The notes under the pieces were generated by a model. That model searched no databases. It was not told the origin of the DNA and saw only the letters and a program-made list of their open reading frames with translations. 64,000 bases of DNA from Caulobacter segnis (lineage in GTDB: Bacteria; Pseudomonadota; Alphaproteobacteria; Caulobacterales; Caulobacteraceae), in the NCBI RefSeq assembly GCF_019931575.1, contig NZ_CP082923.1, positions 3,410,001-3,474,000 on the forward strand, given 5' to 3'. Both the position numbers and the translations under genes were made by a program. This document shows, piece by piece, positions 34,640 to 44,092 of the stretch (its first letter is position 1; each line of letters begins with the position of its first letter).

Positions 34640-36274
34640 TCAGGGGCAGGCCGGCGTCGGGCCGGCCAGGACCGGCGAGACCAGGCCCACATTCCAGTTC
34701 CAGGGCTGGTCGCCGCTGGCCTTGCGGCGGCACACCGCGCGTTCGTGCAGCGCGAACATGCCGGGCATCAGGTCCGTCTCGGCCGTCGGCTTGTCGCGGA
34801 AGGCCATGTAGGGACCGCGCGGCGCATAGGGTTTCCAGGCCGCCTCGCCCGCCGCATCGGGCCGTCCCGTGCGGGCGAAACTGGTCCAGTAGCCGATCAT
34901 GGCGTCCGACAGCCGCGCCTCGTCCGCCGTGTCGGGCGCCTTGGGCCAGCGCGGCGGCGTGCGGTCCAGCGTCCCGAACATATAGGGGATCTCACTGGCG
35001 TGGAAGGCGTGCAGCCCGGCCTGGTCCATGGCCGGATAGCCGTGGTCGAACAGATAGAGGAATGACGGCTGGCCGGCCTTGGTCTGGGACCGCGCGAGGC
35101 GTTCGGAGGTCCAGCCGTAGAGGGCGTCGCGGGTCGTGGCCAGCACGCTCTCTTCCAGGGTCGCGGCCGGATAGAGCGCCAGGAAGTCGCCGGCCAGGTC
35201 GCCGTAACGCGCACGGATCGCCTTCTCGTAGTCCTGCGTGGTCTTCGGGGCGGGCGGCGCCAGAAAGCGCAGGGAGCGGATCTCGCCGCTGTTGAAGCCG
35301 ACGAGGATCGGCGCGCGGGCCTGCTCGCCGCGATCGAACGCGTCGACCAGCTGGCGCGTGAGCACGACGCCGTCGACGACGCCAAACGGCAGGAAGCCGG
35401 CCTGGGCGGCCTTGTCCGTCAGGACTTGCGGATCCATCGCCCGCAGCGCCGCCAGGCTGGGCGCCCCCAGCGCGCCCTGCACATAGACGCCGGCCGCCTC
35501 GCCTGACGGCGCGCCGTGGCGGGCGGCCTTCAGCTCGGGCGTGGAGATCATGTAGGCGCTCTGGGCGATCGCCTTGGCGAACAGGCCGCGCGCGGGAGGC
35601 GAGACCATCAGGTACATGACGCTGAGCGCCCCAGCGGACTCCCCGGCGATGGTGACGTTGTCCGGGTCGCCGCCGAACGCGGCGATGTTGTTCCGAACCC
35701 ATTGCAGCGCGGCGATCTGGTCGAGGAGGCCGTAGTTGCCGGAGAGGCCGTCCGGCGTCTCCTTGCTCAGGTCCGGATGGGCCAGATAGCCCAGCGCGCC
35801 CAGGCGGTAGTTGATCGTGACCAGGACCGTCCCGGCGGCCGCGTACCGCGCGCCGTTCTGCAGGGCCGACCGACCCGAGCCCGAGGTCAGGGAGCCGCCG
35901 TGGATCCAGACGATGACCGGCGCCTTGCCCCGGGTCGACGGCGTCCAGAGGTTCAGGGTCAGGCAGTCCTCGCTGGTGGGGCCGACCTCGCCCGAATAGA
36001 CCGAGGGCGGACCGGGCGTCGGCTGGACGCAGGCCGGGCCGAACTGGCTGGCGTCGCGGGTTCCGTCCCAGCGCGCGGCCGGCGCGGGAGCTCGCCAGCG
36101 TCCAGCACCGACGGGCGGCGCGGCGTAGGGCAGGCCCTTGAAGGCCAGGGTCCCAGCGTCGATGACGCCCGCCACCGTCCCGGCCGGCGCGGCGACCACG
36201 GGCCGATCCTCGGCGGCGTGGGCGGCGCCGGCGATCAGCAGCGCGGCGGCGAAGGCGGCCTTCAAAAGGGTCAT
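34640..36274 (-). CDS. Secreted type-B carboxylesterase
   Basis: 544 residues with a signal peptide (TLLKAAFAAALLIAGAAHA). Alpha/beta-hydrolase type B marks: FKGLPYAAPPVGAGRW, SEDCLTLNLWTP, oxyanion VWIHGGSLTSGS and nucleophile Ser213 in IAGESAGALSV; the His is in LHAFHASEIPYMFG. It hydrolyses carboxylic esters, probably in the periplasm. Its ATG overlaps the MFS gene TGA (ATGA), so it belongs to the same operon. A second, related esterase is at 48255-49949. Confidence 0.94.
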   Translation of the reverse strand: MTLLKAAFAAALLIAGAAHAAEDRPVVAAPAGTVAGVIDAGTLAFKGLPYAAPPVGAGRWRAPAPAARWDGTRDASQFGPACVQPTPGPPSVYSGEVGPTSEDCLTLNLWTPSTRGKAPVIVWIHGGSLTSGSGRSALQNGARYAAAGTVLVTINYRLGALGYLAHPDLSKETPDGLSGNYGLLDQIAALQWVRNNIAAFGGDPDNVTIAGESAGALSVMYLMVSPPARGLFAKAIAQSAYMISTPELKAARHGAPSGEAAGVYVQGALGAPSLAALRAMDPQVLTDKAAQAGFLPFGVVDGVVLTRQLVDAFDRGEQARAPILVGFNSGEIRSLRFLAPPAPKTTQDYEKAIRARYGDLAGDFLALYPAATLEESVLATTRDALYGWTSERLARSQTKAGQPSFLYLFDHGYPAMDQAGLHAFHASEIPYMFGTLDRTPPRWPKAPDTADEARLSDAMIGYWTSFARTGRPDAAGEAAWKPYAPRGPYMAFRDKPTAETDLMPGMFALHERAVCRRKASGDQPWNWNVGLVSPVLAGPTPACP

Positions 36275-37602
36275 GGAGCGGCTCCGATCTTGGGGGCCTT
36301 GCCGAGGGCCCGCGCCAACAGAAGGAAGAGGCCGATGGCCAGGCCATAGAACGGGACCAGGGTGAACAGCGCCACCTGCAGCGAGTTGTCGGGATGGGCG
36401 GCGCGGAAGAAGTCGCTGGCCGCGCCGACATAGGTGGGGCCCAGGCCCAGGCCGATGAAGTTCATCACCAGCAGCAGCAGGGCGCCGGACATCACGCGCT
36501 GGTTGGGGCGCACCTCGTTCTGGACCAGGGTCACGGCGGACGACAGATAGACGTGGTTCAGGCACATGGCCGGGAGCAGGCAGGCCAGGGCGACCGGCCA
36601 GTGCGGGGCGGCCACGAAACCCAGGTAGCAGGGCACGGCCAGCACCAGCGCGATGGCGGGCGCCAGGCCGTAGGCGCGCTTCGAATGGCGGGTGAAGCGA
36701 TCGATCAGCCAGCCCGAGCCGAAGATGCCCACGCTCATGCCGACGCCGACGACCACCGCGTACCAGACGGCGACCTCGCCCAGGGTCATTCCCTTCTCGC
36801 GCATCAGGAACAGGGTGGCGAAGTTGCCGAGGCCATAGGTGACGAACTGGGTCGCGCCGCTGCCCAGCGAGACGAGCAGCAGAAGCGGGTGCGAGAAGAA
36901 CATTCGCAGGGTGTCGCCGAAGCCCGCCCGGGCCGGCGCGACGCGCGGCGTCGGGTGATGGTCGAGCCCGCCGCGCTCGGGTTCGCGCACCAAGAACTTA
37001 AGGACCAGGGCCGCGACGACGCCGACGGCGCCGGTGATCAGGAAGGCGTCGCGCCAGCTGAACGCCGCGGCCATCGAGGCTCCGAAGGCGATGCCCAGCG
37101 CCGCGCCGACCGGCGGGCCCAGATTGTAGAGGCCCAGCGCCCTGCCCCGGCGTCCGGGCGGGAAATAGTCGGTGATGATCGCGTAGGACGGCGGCACGCC
37201 CCCGGCCTCGCCGAACCCCACTGTCATCCGCGCCACGGCGAACGCGCCATAGGAGCCGGCCACACCGCAGGCCATGGTCGCCGCGCTCCAGATCCCGCAG
37301 GCGACGGCCAGGACGGTCACGCGGTTGGTCCGGTCGGCGAGCCAACCCACCGGAATGGCGATGAAGCAGTAGAAGGCCGCGAAATAGAGACCGCCCAGCA
37401 AGCCCAGCTGGCTGTCGGTGATGTGCAGCGTGTCCTGGATCGGCTTGGCCAGGATCGACAGCAGTTGCCGGTCCAGGAAGTTCAGGACGTAGATGAACCA
37501 CAGGCAGGCCAGGGCGACCCAGGCTCGCCGGTCGGGCGTTCGATCCGGGTTCAGCGCCGTCGACGGGGTGATGGTCGAAGCCATGTCCAGTTCGCCCATC
37601 AT
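36271..37602 (-). CDS. MFS transporter, spinster-like family
   Basis: 443 residues and 12 predicted helices. FIYVLNFLDRQLLSILAKPI in helix 1 and GWLADRTNRVTVLAVA in loop 2-3 are typical of the Spns-like/hexuronate-like group found in alphaproteobacterial degradation clusters; GFGEAGGVPPSYAIITDYFP follows. It probably imports the acid or alcohol released by the hydrolases. It begins with ATGATG overlapping the stop of the serine hydrolase gene, so it is translationally coupled on both sides. Confidence 0.92.
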   Translation of the reverse strand: MMGELDMASTITPSTALNPDRTPDRRAWVALACLWFIYVLNFLDRQLLSILAKPIQDTLHITDSQLGLLGGLYFAAFYCFIAIPVGWLADRTNRVTVLAVACGIWSAATMACGVAGSYGAFAVARMTVGFGEAGGVPPSYAIITDYFPPGRRGRALGLYNLGPPVGAALGIAFGASMAAAFSWRDAFLITGAVGVVAALVLKFLVREPERGGLDHHPTPRVAPARAGFGDTLRMFFSHPLLLLVSLGSGATQFVTYGLGNFATLFLMREKGMTLGEVAVWYAVVVGVGMSVGIFGSGWLIDRFTRHSKRAYGLAPAIALVLAVPCYLGFVAAPHWPVALACLLPAMCLNHVYLSSAVTLVQNEVRPNQRVMSGALLLLVMNFIGLGLGPTYVGAASDFFRAAHPDNSLQVALFTLVPFYGLAIGLFLLLARALGKAPKIGAAP

Positions 37603-38882
37603 CGTTCCTCGGATCTTTGGCGGAGAGGCTCGCCCTTCAGGGCCGCGTAGACGCCCCGCTGGTAGGCGGGCAGAGCGCGGCGGCCGGCGGCCCCGACGCC
37701 CGTCGCGATCGTCGCGCCCGAGCCGGCGGAGACCGGCACCTGGTGCTGGATCAGGTAGATCATGACCAGGTCGTTGACGGGATCGGCCTGCCACCAGGTG
37801 CCGAAGATTCCCGGCCAGGTCATCGAGCCCGGCGCCCCGCAGGCGTAGGGGTTGTCGACCGGGTCCTCGGCGATCGAGACCCCCAGGCCGAAGCCGTTGC
37901 TCCGCCACAGCGGCATGCCGGCGAACGGGACCTCGCGCTGAACCTCGGTCAGCCTGTTGGTCCGCATCAGCCGGACGGTCTCGGGACGCAGCAGGCGGAC
38001 CCCGCCCAGGGCGGCGCCGCCCAGCAGCATGCGCGCGAACCGGTGATAGTCCGAGGCGGTCGAGATCAGCCCGCCGCCGCCCGGCGTATAGGCCGGCGGC
38101 TCGTCGTACATCTCGGGCTCGACTTTTGCGAGCCGGCCCGCCGCCTCGTCATAGGCGTAGAGGCTGGCCAGACGGCCGCGCTTGTCGCGCGGAAGCCAAA
38201 AGTCGGTGTCCCGCATGCCCAGCGGCGCGAAGATCCGCTCGCGCAGGACCTCGGCCAGCGGCTTGCCCTCGACCCGGCCGATCAGGAAGCCCAGTACGTC
38301 GGTCGAGTGGCCGTAGTGGAAGCGTTCGCCGGGCTGATAGGCCAGCGGCAGGCCGCCCAGCGCGGCTAGCCACTCGTCGGGCGTCAGGCGGGTCATGGCC
38401 GGATCGCCCAGCGCGCGCTCATAGGCCTGCTTGAGCGGACCTTCCGAGAAGAAGGCGTAGGCGAGCCCTGCGCGGTGGGTCAGCAGGTCCTCGACGGTGA
38501 TCGGACGCCGGGCCGGCGTCGTGTCGCGCAATGGGCCGGCGGCGTCGCGCAGCACGAGCGGATCGGCCAGTTCCGGGATCCAGCGGGCGATCGGATCCTC
38601 GAGGGCCAGCCTGCCCTCCTCGATCAGCATCAGGGCCGCCACCGAGGTGATCGGCTTGGTCATCGAAGCGATGCGGAACAGGGTGTCGGGCCGCATCGGG
38701 GCCTTGGCCTCGATGTCGCGCCAGCCCAGCGCCTCGGACTGGACGATCTCGCCGCCGCGCGAGGTCAGGGTCACGACGCCCGCCAACTCGCCCCGGTCGA
38801 CGAACCCCCGCAGCGTGGATCCGACCTCGGCGAGCCTGTCGGGATCGAAACCCTGGGCGCGGCGGACATCGTCGTCGATCAT
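37599..38882 (-). CDS. Serine hydrolase of the class C beta-lactamase/EstB family
   Basis: 427 residues without a signal peptide. The SxxK motif is Ser73-Met-Thr-Lys76 in FRIASMTKPITS; the second motif is in RFHYGHSTDVLG (Tyr at the YxN position, typical of esterases), and a third-motif region lies near the C-terminus. Such enzymes are often esterases or transesterases and not lactamases; cytoplasmic location supports an esterase on imported compounds. It is in the operon after the receptor (116-base gap) and overlaps the MFS gene. Confidence 0.92.
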   Translation of the reverse strand: MIDDDVRRAQGFDPDRLAEVGSTLRGFVDRGELAGVVTLTSRGGEIVQSEALGWRDIEAKAPMRPDTLFRIASMTKPITSVAALMLIEEGRLALEDPIARWIPELADPLVLRDAAGPLRDTTPARRPITVEDLLTHRAGLAYAFFSEGPLKQAYERALGDPAMTRLTPDEWLAALGGLPLAYQPGERFHYGHSTDVLGFLIGRVEGKPLAEVLRERIFAPLGMRDTDFWLPRDKRGRLASLYAYDEAAGRLAKVEPEMYDEPPAYTPGGGGLISTASDYHRFARMLLGGAALGGVRLLRPETVRLMRTNRLTEVQREVPFAGMPLWRSNGFGLGVSIAEDPVDNPYACGAPGSMTWPGIFGTWWQADPVNDLVMIYLIQHQVPVSAGSGATIATGVGAAGRRALPAYQRGVYAALKGEPLRQRSEER

Positions 38883-38998
38883 GAAGGAAGGCGCTCCGGC
38901 CGGGGTATGCAGAGGGCCGCGGGGGTGGCGGCAAGACCATGCCCCTGCGGCGGGTCGGACGGCCGGGGCAGCGGCCGCCGACAATGAATGCGGACCGG

Positions 38999-41608
38999 TC
39001 AGAAGGTCTTCCGCAGGTTCACGGCCACGAAGCGTCCGATCGGGTTGTAGGTCCCGCCCACGCCGTCGGTGGCCGGGAAGAACGGCGGCGTCTTGTCGAA
39101 CAGGTCGTTCACCTGCAGCGACAGTTCCGAACCCTTGGTCAGCCCGGTGGCGGGCAGGGTCATCGAGACGCGCAGGTCGACGGTCGTGTAGGCGTCGGCG
39201 CTGTACGTGCTCGTGCCCGTCGGCGTGGCGTAGGTGTTGGTGACGCCGTCGCGGTAGTTGACGAAGCCGACCACGGTCACCGAGCCGGCGCTCAGGCCCG
39301 CCGTGGTCCGGACCGTCGCCTTGGGCACGCCCAGCTTCAGAGCGTTGGAGACCGGCGCGGTCGGCGAGAGCTGGGTGTCGAACTTGAAGATGTAGTTGCC
39401 GGCGACGCCGCCGAACACGCTGCCGAAGCCGGTCGCGCGGCGGTAGCCGACGTCGAAGTCCAGGCCGTTGGTCTTGCGGACGCCGAAGTTGCCGCGCCGT
39501 AGGTCCAGGGCGTTGCCGATCGCCGGCAGGGGCGTCGGCAGGTTGACCGGCACCGCCAGCGCCAGGAGGCCCGAGAGCTGGGTCGCCGAAGGATTGCGGT
39601 AGACGACCGAGGCGAAGGTCGGGTCGGTGAAGACCAGGCTGGTGGGCGGCGTGCCGATCACGTCGGTGAAGTTGATGTCGTAGAAGGTCACGCTGGCCCG
39701 CGCCCCCGGCAGGAAGCGGGGCGTGAAGTCGGCGCCGACCGAATAGGTCCTCGCCTTCTCGGGCTGCAGGCTCTTGTTGCCGCCCAGCAGGTAGACCGTA
39801 TTGACCTGGGCGCTTCCGCGCGTCGGGTCGCGGGCCGCCACGGCCGCCGTCGCGGCGTCCAGATAGTAGGCCCCGACGGTGGCGCCGACATCGCGCAGGC
39901 CGGGCGCCCGGAACGAGCGGCCGTACGTGCCGCGCAGCGTCAGCCCCTCGACCGGATCCCAGTTCACGCCGACCTTCGGATTCTTGGTCGAGCCGAAGTC
40001 GCTGTAATGGTCGTAGCGGCCCGACAGCGACAGCGACAGCCGATGCAGGAAGGGCTTCTCGTTGGCTGCGCCGACGATCGGCACGAAGAGTTCGCCGTAG
40101 ATCGACTTGATGTTGCGCCCCAGGTTCTCGGGAACCGGCGTCGCCCCGACGAAGCCCCGCTGTTGGAAGGTCTCGCGCCGATACTCCGCGCCCGCCGCGA
40201 TCTTCAGCTCGCCGCCGGGCAAGTCCAGCAGTCCCCCGTCGACCTTGACCGCGCCCAGCTTGGTGCGCTGCTGGATCGTGACGCTGGTCGAATAGTTGGT
40301 GATGGCGTTGACCACCGAGGCGCTGGTCCCGGCGCCGAACGGATCCAGGGCCGTCGCGGCCGTAGTTCCGGCCGCCGCCGCGGACAGGGCCACGGGGTTG
40401 ATCATCGGCTGGAAGGCGACGTGCTCGGCCCAGTCATAGGTGCCGTAGGCGCTGAGGTTGAAGTCGCGCGGCAGCCGCACGTCGACGCCGGCGGACGCGT
40501 TGCCGGCCTTCACGCGGTAGGTCTGCTCGAAGTGGTCGGCGCCGACCAGGTTGTCGGGGCGGAAGTAGACGACCGCGGCCGTCGCGGCGGTCCCGGGCGG
40601 CGCCTTGAAGAACGGATTGGCGGCGGTCAGCACCACGGTCTGGGCCGGGATCGCCGCCTGGACCGTGTCCTTGCGGTCCGAGTACAGCAGGTCGCCCCAC
40701 AGGGTGACGCGCTCGCCGACCTCCTGCCGGCCGGTCACGAAGGCGCTGTGCAGGCGCGAGGCCGGGACCAGGTCCACCGGGCCGCCGGTGTCGCAGTAGT
40801 TGGTGCTGTTCGGCGCCAGGCCCGGCGCGCCATAGACCGTGGTCCCGACGACCACGTTCGGGGCGGGACAGCTGGTCCCCCGCGCGTCGACACCGCCATA
40901 GGACCGGAAGTCCACGACGCGATAGTCGCGATCGGCGCCCGTGACGTTGCCGTTCTCCGCGTACTGGTAGGCGGCTAGGATCGAGCCCGTCCCCCACTCG
41001 CGGCCGGCCAGGCCGCTGACGCTGAACGTGTGATAGTCGTCGGCCACGCCGTAGCGCGTCGACAGCTCGACGCCGGAATAGCGCTTGCGGGTGATGAAGT
41101 TGACGACCCCGGCGATGGCGTCCGAGCCGTAGATCGACGAGGCGCCGTCCGCGACGATCTCCACCCGCTCGATCGCCAGGTCCGGCAGGAAGGGGAAATC
41201 CGGATTGGTCTCGTTGGCGCCGCCCGCGACCACGCGGTGGCCGTTCAGCAGCGGCAGGGTCGCCGTCGCCGGCAGGCTGCGCATGCCCGGCGCGAACGAA
41301 CCGGCCCCGGCGTTATTGGCCCTCGGCGCGGTGTTGAAGCTGTTCAGTTGCGGCACGCTGGCCAGCAGGTCGGGCGTGGTGGTCGCGCCGATGACCTTGA
41401 TGTCGTCGCGCGAGACGCTGATCAGGTTCGAGCCGATCGGCGGGACGCCCCGGATGCTGGAGCCGGTCACGACGATGGCTTCCAGCGTGTTTTCTTCGCT
41501 CGCCGGCGGCGGGCTGGCCGTCTGCGCCGAGACCTGCCCGGCGAGCAGGATAGCCAGCAGCGACGTGCCCGACAGCGCGATCTGGCGCGCGGTTTTCCAG
41601 GTTTGCAT
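38999..41608 (-). CDS. TonB-dependent receptor (cluster b)
   Basis: 869 residues with a signal peptide, TonB box region LEAIVVTGSSIRG, plug ([33 protein letters not shown]) and a barrel ending GRFVAVNLRKTF. There is no STN domain, so it is a transport-only receptor. It leads the operon receptor / serine hydrolase / MFS / esterase / SDR and is divergent from a TetR gene with a large palindrome between them. Confidence 0.95.
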   Translation of the reverse strand: MQTWKTARQIALSGTSLLAILLAGQVSAQTASPPPASEENTLEAIVVTGSSIRGVPPIGSNLISVSRDDIKVIGATTTPDLLASVPQLNSFNTAPRANNAGAGSFAPGMRSLPATATLPLLNGHRVVAGGANETNPDFPFLPDLAIERVEIVADGASSIYGSDAIAGVVNFITRKRYSGVELSTRYGVADDYHTFSVSGLAGREWGTGSILAAYQYAENGNVTGADRDYRVVDFRSYGGVDARGTSCPAPNVVVGTTVYGAPGLAPNSTNYCDTGGPVDLVPASRLHSAFVTGRQEVGERVTLWGDLLYSDRKDTVQAAIPAQTVVLTAANPFFKAPPGTAATAAVVYFRPDNLVGADHFEQTYRVKAGNASAGVDVRLPRDFNLSAYGTYDWAEHVAFQPMINPVALSAAAAGTTAATALDPFGAGTSASVVNAITNYSTSVTIQQRTKLGAVKVDGGLLDLPGGELKIAAGAEYRRETFQQRGFVGATPVPENLGRNIKSIYGELFVPIVGAANEKPFLHRLSLSLSGRYDHYSDFGSTKNPKVGVNWDPVEGLTLRGTYGRSFRAPGLRDVGATVGAYYLDAATAAVAARDPTRGSAQVNTVYLLGGNKSLQPEKARTYSVGADFTPRFLPGARASVTFYDINFTDVIGTPPTSLVFTDPTFASVVYRNPSATQLSGLLALAVPVNLPTPLPAIGNALDLRRGNFGVRKTNGLDFDVGYRRATGFGSVFGGVAGNYIFKFDTQLSPTAPVSNALKLGVPKATVRTTAGLSAGSVTVVGFVNYRDGVTNTYATPTGTSTYSADAYTTVDLRVSMTLPATGLTKGSELSLQVNDLFDKTPPFFPATDGVGGTYNPIGRFVAVNLRKTF

Positions 41609-41669
41609 TCAACCCTCCCCTTTATTTTTTAGCTTGCCCAAGGCGTAGCCCAAGGCGGGGAGGTTCGTC

Positions 41670-41699
41670 AATTTCATTTATTTAGCACTAAATGAAATT
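41670..41699. promoter_or_regulatory. Palindromic operator between receptor gene and tetR (cluster b)
   Basis: AATTTCATTTA and TAAATGAAATT form an exact 11-bp inverted repeat with an 8-base spacer, 62 bases before the receptor start and 103 before tetR. A 23-of-30 identical copy is at 44026-44056. It is likely bound by the TetR protein encoded alongside. Confidence 0.75.
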
Positions 41700-41801
41700 T
41701 CTACAGACCCTTGCTTGACCCTTCGGGGCCGCCGCCTCATCGTCGTTTTTGAATCGGTTGGAGAGCGTCTTCACCGGACGGATCCAAGAAGGCCGGGACT
41801 C

Positions 41802-42491
41802 ATGGCAGCAGCGCCGAAAGCCGAAGGACGTCGCACGCGCGCCGAGCAGCGGGCCTCGACCGTGAAGACGATCCTGGACACCGCCGAGGACCTGTTCGCC
41901 CAGCTCGGCTACTTCGGGGTGACCATCAAGGACGTGGCCGACCGGATGGGCATCCACCCGGCGCTGATCCACTACTATTTCGATGGCAAGAAGGCGCTGT
42001 TCGACGCCGTCTTCGAGCGCCGCGTGGAATACGCCGTGACGACGCGCACGGCCGGCCTGGACGCCTACGAGGCGCAGGTCGGCGACCACCCCACCGTCGA
42101 GGGCGCGCTGCGCGCCTATTACGACCAGGCGTTCGACGTCTACATCAACGGCGACGAGGGCTGGCGCAACTTCGGCCGCATCTTCGCCCAGGTGAACAAC
42201 GCCCCCGGCTACGGCGCCGAGAAGATGGACACCTATTTCGACCCGATGGTGCTGCGCCTGATCGGCCTGCTGCAGAAGGCCCTGCCCGACGCCGCGCCCG
42301 AGGACCTGTTCTGGAGCTTCCAGTTCACCTCGGGGGCCTATTCGCTGATCTTGTCGCGGACCGGCCGCATCGACCGCCTGTCGGGCGACCTGTGCAAGTC
42401 CGACGACTTCGAGGCCGTCCGCGAGCGCTTCGTGACCTTCATGGCCGGCGGCTTCGACGCGCTCCACCGCCGCCACGAGGCCAAAGCCTAG
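41802..42491 (+). CDS. TetR family transcriptional regulator (cluster b)
   Basis: 229 residues. The N-terminal helix-turn-helix is AEDLFAQLGYFGVTIKDVAD, then IHPALIHYYFDGKKALFDAV; the C-terminal ligand domain contains GYGAEKMDTYFDPMV and CKSDDFEAVRERFVTFMAGG. It is clearly paralogous to the TetR at 47545-48258. It probably represses the divergent receptor operon and the convergent acyl-CoA synthetase. Its TAG and that of the synthetase gene share the palindrome CTAG. Confidence 0.93.
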   Translation: MAAAPKAEGRRTRAEQRASTVKTILDTAEDLFAQLGYFGVTIKDVADRMGIHPALIHYYFDGKKALFDAVFERRVEYAVTTRTAGLDAYEAQVGDHPTVEGALRAYYDQAFDVYINGDEGWRNFGRIFAQVNNAPGYGAEKMDTYFDPMVLRLIGLLQKALPDAAPEDLFWSFQFTSGAYSLILSRTGRIDRLSGDLCKSDDFEAVRERFVTFMAGGFDALHRRHEAKA

Positions 42492-43953
42492 GCGACCTTC
42501 GCCGCAGCCATCAGCCGCGCCTCGCGCAGCGCCGCCCGTCGCACCTTGCCGGCCTCGTCGCGCAGGGGCTCGGCCGTGAATTCGATGCTTCTGGGCAGCT
42601 TGTAGCGGGTCAAGCGGTCGGCGGCGAAGTCGAGCAGTTCGCCTGCCTCCAGCCCGCTGTCCTCGACCGCCTGGACGATGGCGTGGACGCGCGCGCCCCA
42701 GTCCTCGTCCGGCAGCCCGATCACCGCGCTGCCGCGCACCGCCGGGTGGGCGTCGAGCACGGCCTCGACCTCGGCCGGATAGATGTTGGCGCCGCCTGAG
42801 ATGATCAGGTCGTTGCGACGGTCTGACAGGTAGAGATAGCCGTCGGCGTCGACGGACCCCAGGTCGCCGGGCGCTTCCCACTCGCCACGGCGACGGGCCT
42901 CGCTGCCCAGGTAGTGATAGGTCGAGCCCGCCCCGCCCTGAGGTCGGAAGAACACCTCGCCGACCTCGCCGACCGGCAGCTCGCGCCCCTCCGCGTCGAG
43001 GATCTTCAACGCGTAGCCCTCGCGAACCCGCCCGACCGAGCCGCGATGGGTCAGCCAGTCGGTCCCGGAGATCATCGTCGAGCCGGTCCCCTCGGTGGTG
43101 CCGTAATATTCCCAGACCCGCTCGCTCCCGAGCCAGTCGATCCAGGCCTCCTTGAGCCACGGCGCGCACGGCGCGGCCATGTGCAGCATCATCCGCAGGC
43201 TGGGCAGGGAGAAGCCCGACAGAACGTCGGGGCCCAGGCGCCAGATGCGGTTCATCATGGTCGGCACCATGGTCACCCAGTTGACGCCATGCGCCTGGAT
43301 CAGCCGCAGCGCGCGCAGCGGATCGAACTTGCCCATCTCGACGATCGTCGCGCCGACGAACAGGCCCATGTGGATGCAGTGGAACGGGGCGTTGTGATAG
43401 AGCGGCCCCGGGTTGAGGATCACGTCGCCGGGCCGCTGGCCCAGGAACCCTCCTCCGGATTCCAGGCGGCCGGCATGGCGTCTACGATCACCTTGGGGCG
43501 GCCGGTGGAGCCGCCGCTGGTCATCGCCTTCCAGTGAGGCGAGACCACCTCGGGCAGAGCTTCGGCCGAATAGCCCTCGGGCGATGCGCCCTCCCCTAGC
43601 GCCGGAACGCCGGGTCCGGGCGGGACGCCGACGAACAGCCTGGGACGGACGATGTCGAGGATCGCCTCCATCTCGGGGCGCGCCAGCTTGGCGGCGACGA
43701 TGTTGGGGATCGCGCCCAGCTTCCAGATCGCGAAGACGGTCTCGTAGAACGCCTGGCCATTGGGCAGCGCCACCGTGACGAAGTCACCCTGGGCGACGCC
43801 ATGCGCCGCAAGCATGCGCGCCCGCCGGTTCGTGCTTACGTCCAGCGCCTCGTACGAGACCGGCCGCTCGTCCACGATCAGCGCGGCCCTGCCCGGCGAC
43901 CGGCGCGCATGGTGAGTCAGTATGGTGCTGAGCGCGACGCGACCGATCGACAT
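42488..43953 (-). pseudogene. Acyl-CoA synthetase (AMP-forming) gene with a -1 frameshift
   Basis: The 5' part (MSIGRVALSTILTHHARRSP to the P-loop motif MTSGGSTGRPKV) runs into TGA at 43422-43420. The 3' part, with GQRPGDVILNPGPLYHNAPF (in pieces), YYGTTEGTG, LYLSDRRNDLIISGGANIYP and the catalytic Lys region DEAGKVRRAAL, is in another frame. One extra G near 43448-43450 (GAGGAGGG run) would restore EEGFLGQRPGD and a full protein of about 488 residues. It would activate a carboxylic acid released by the cluster's esterases. True mutation or sequencing error cannot be decided here. Confidence 0.87.
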
Positions 43954-44025
43954 AAAGACCTCCCTGGCGGCCCTCCCCCACGGCGTCGTCTTCGGGACGC
44001 TTCGAACGGGTGGCGGTTGAATACC

Positions 44026-44056
44026 AATTTCATTAATTTAGTAGTGAATAAATTAA
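44026..44056. promoter_or_regulatory. Second operator copy upstream of the acyl-CoA synthetase gene
   Basis: AATTTCATTAATTTAG followed by a degenerate right half; the core TTAATTTA / TAAATTAA has an 8-base spacer (44033-44056). It matches the palindrome at 41670-41699 at 23 of 30 positions and lies about 75 bases before the synthetase start. Confidence 0.7.
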
Positions 44057-44092
44057 AAGCGGATTTTCGACCACGTTCGCCGGACCGCCCGA

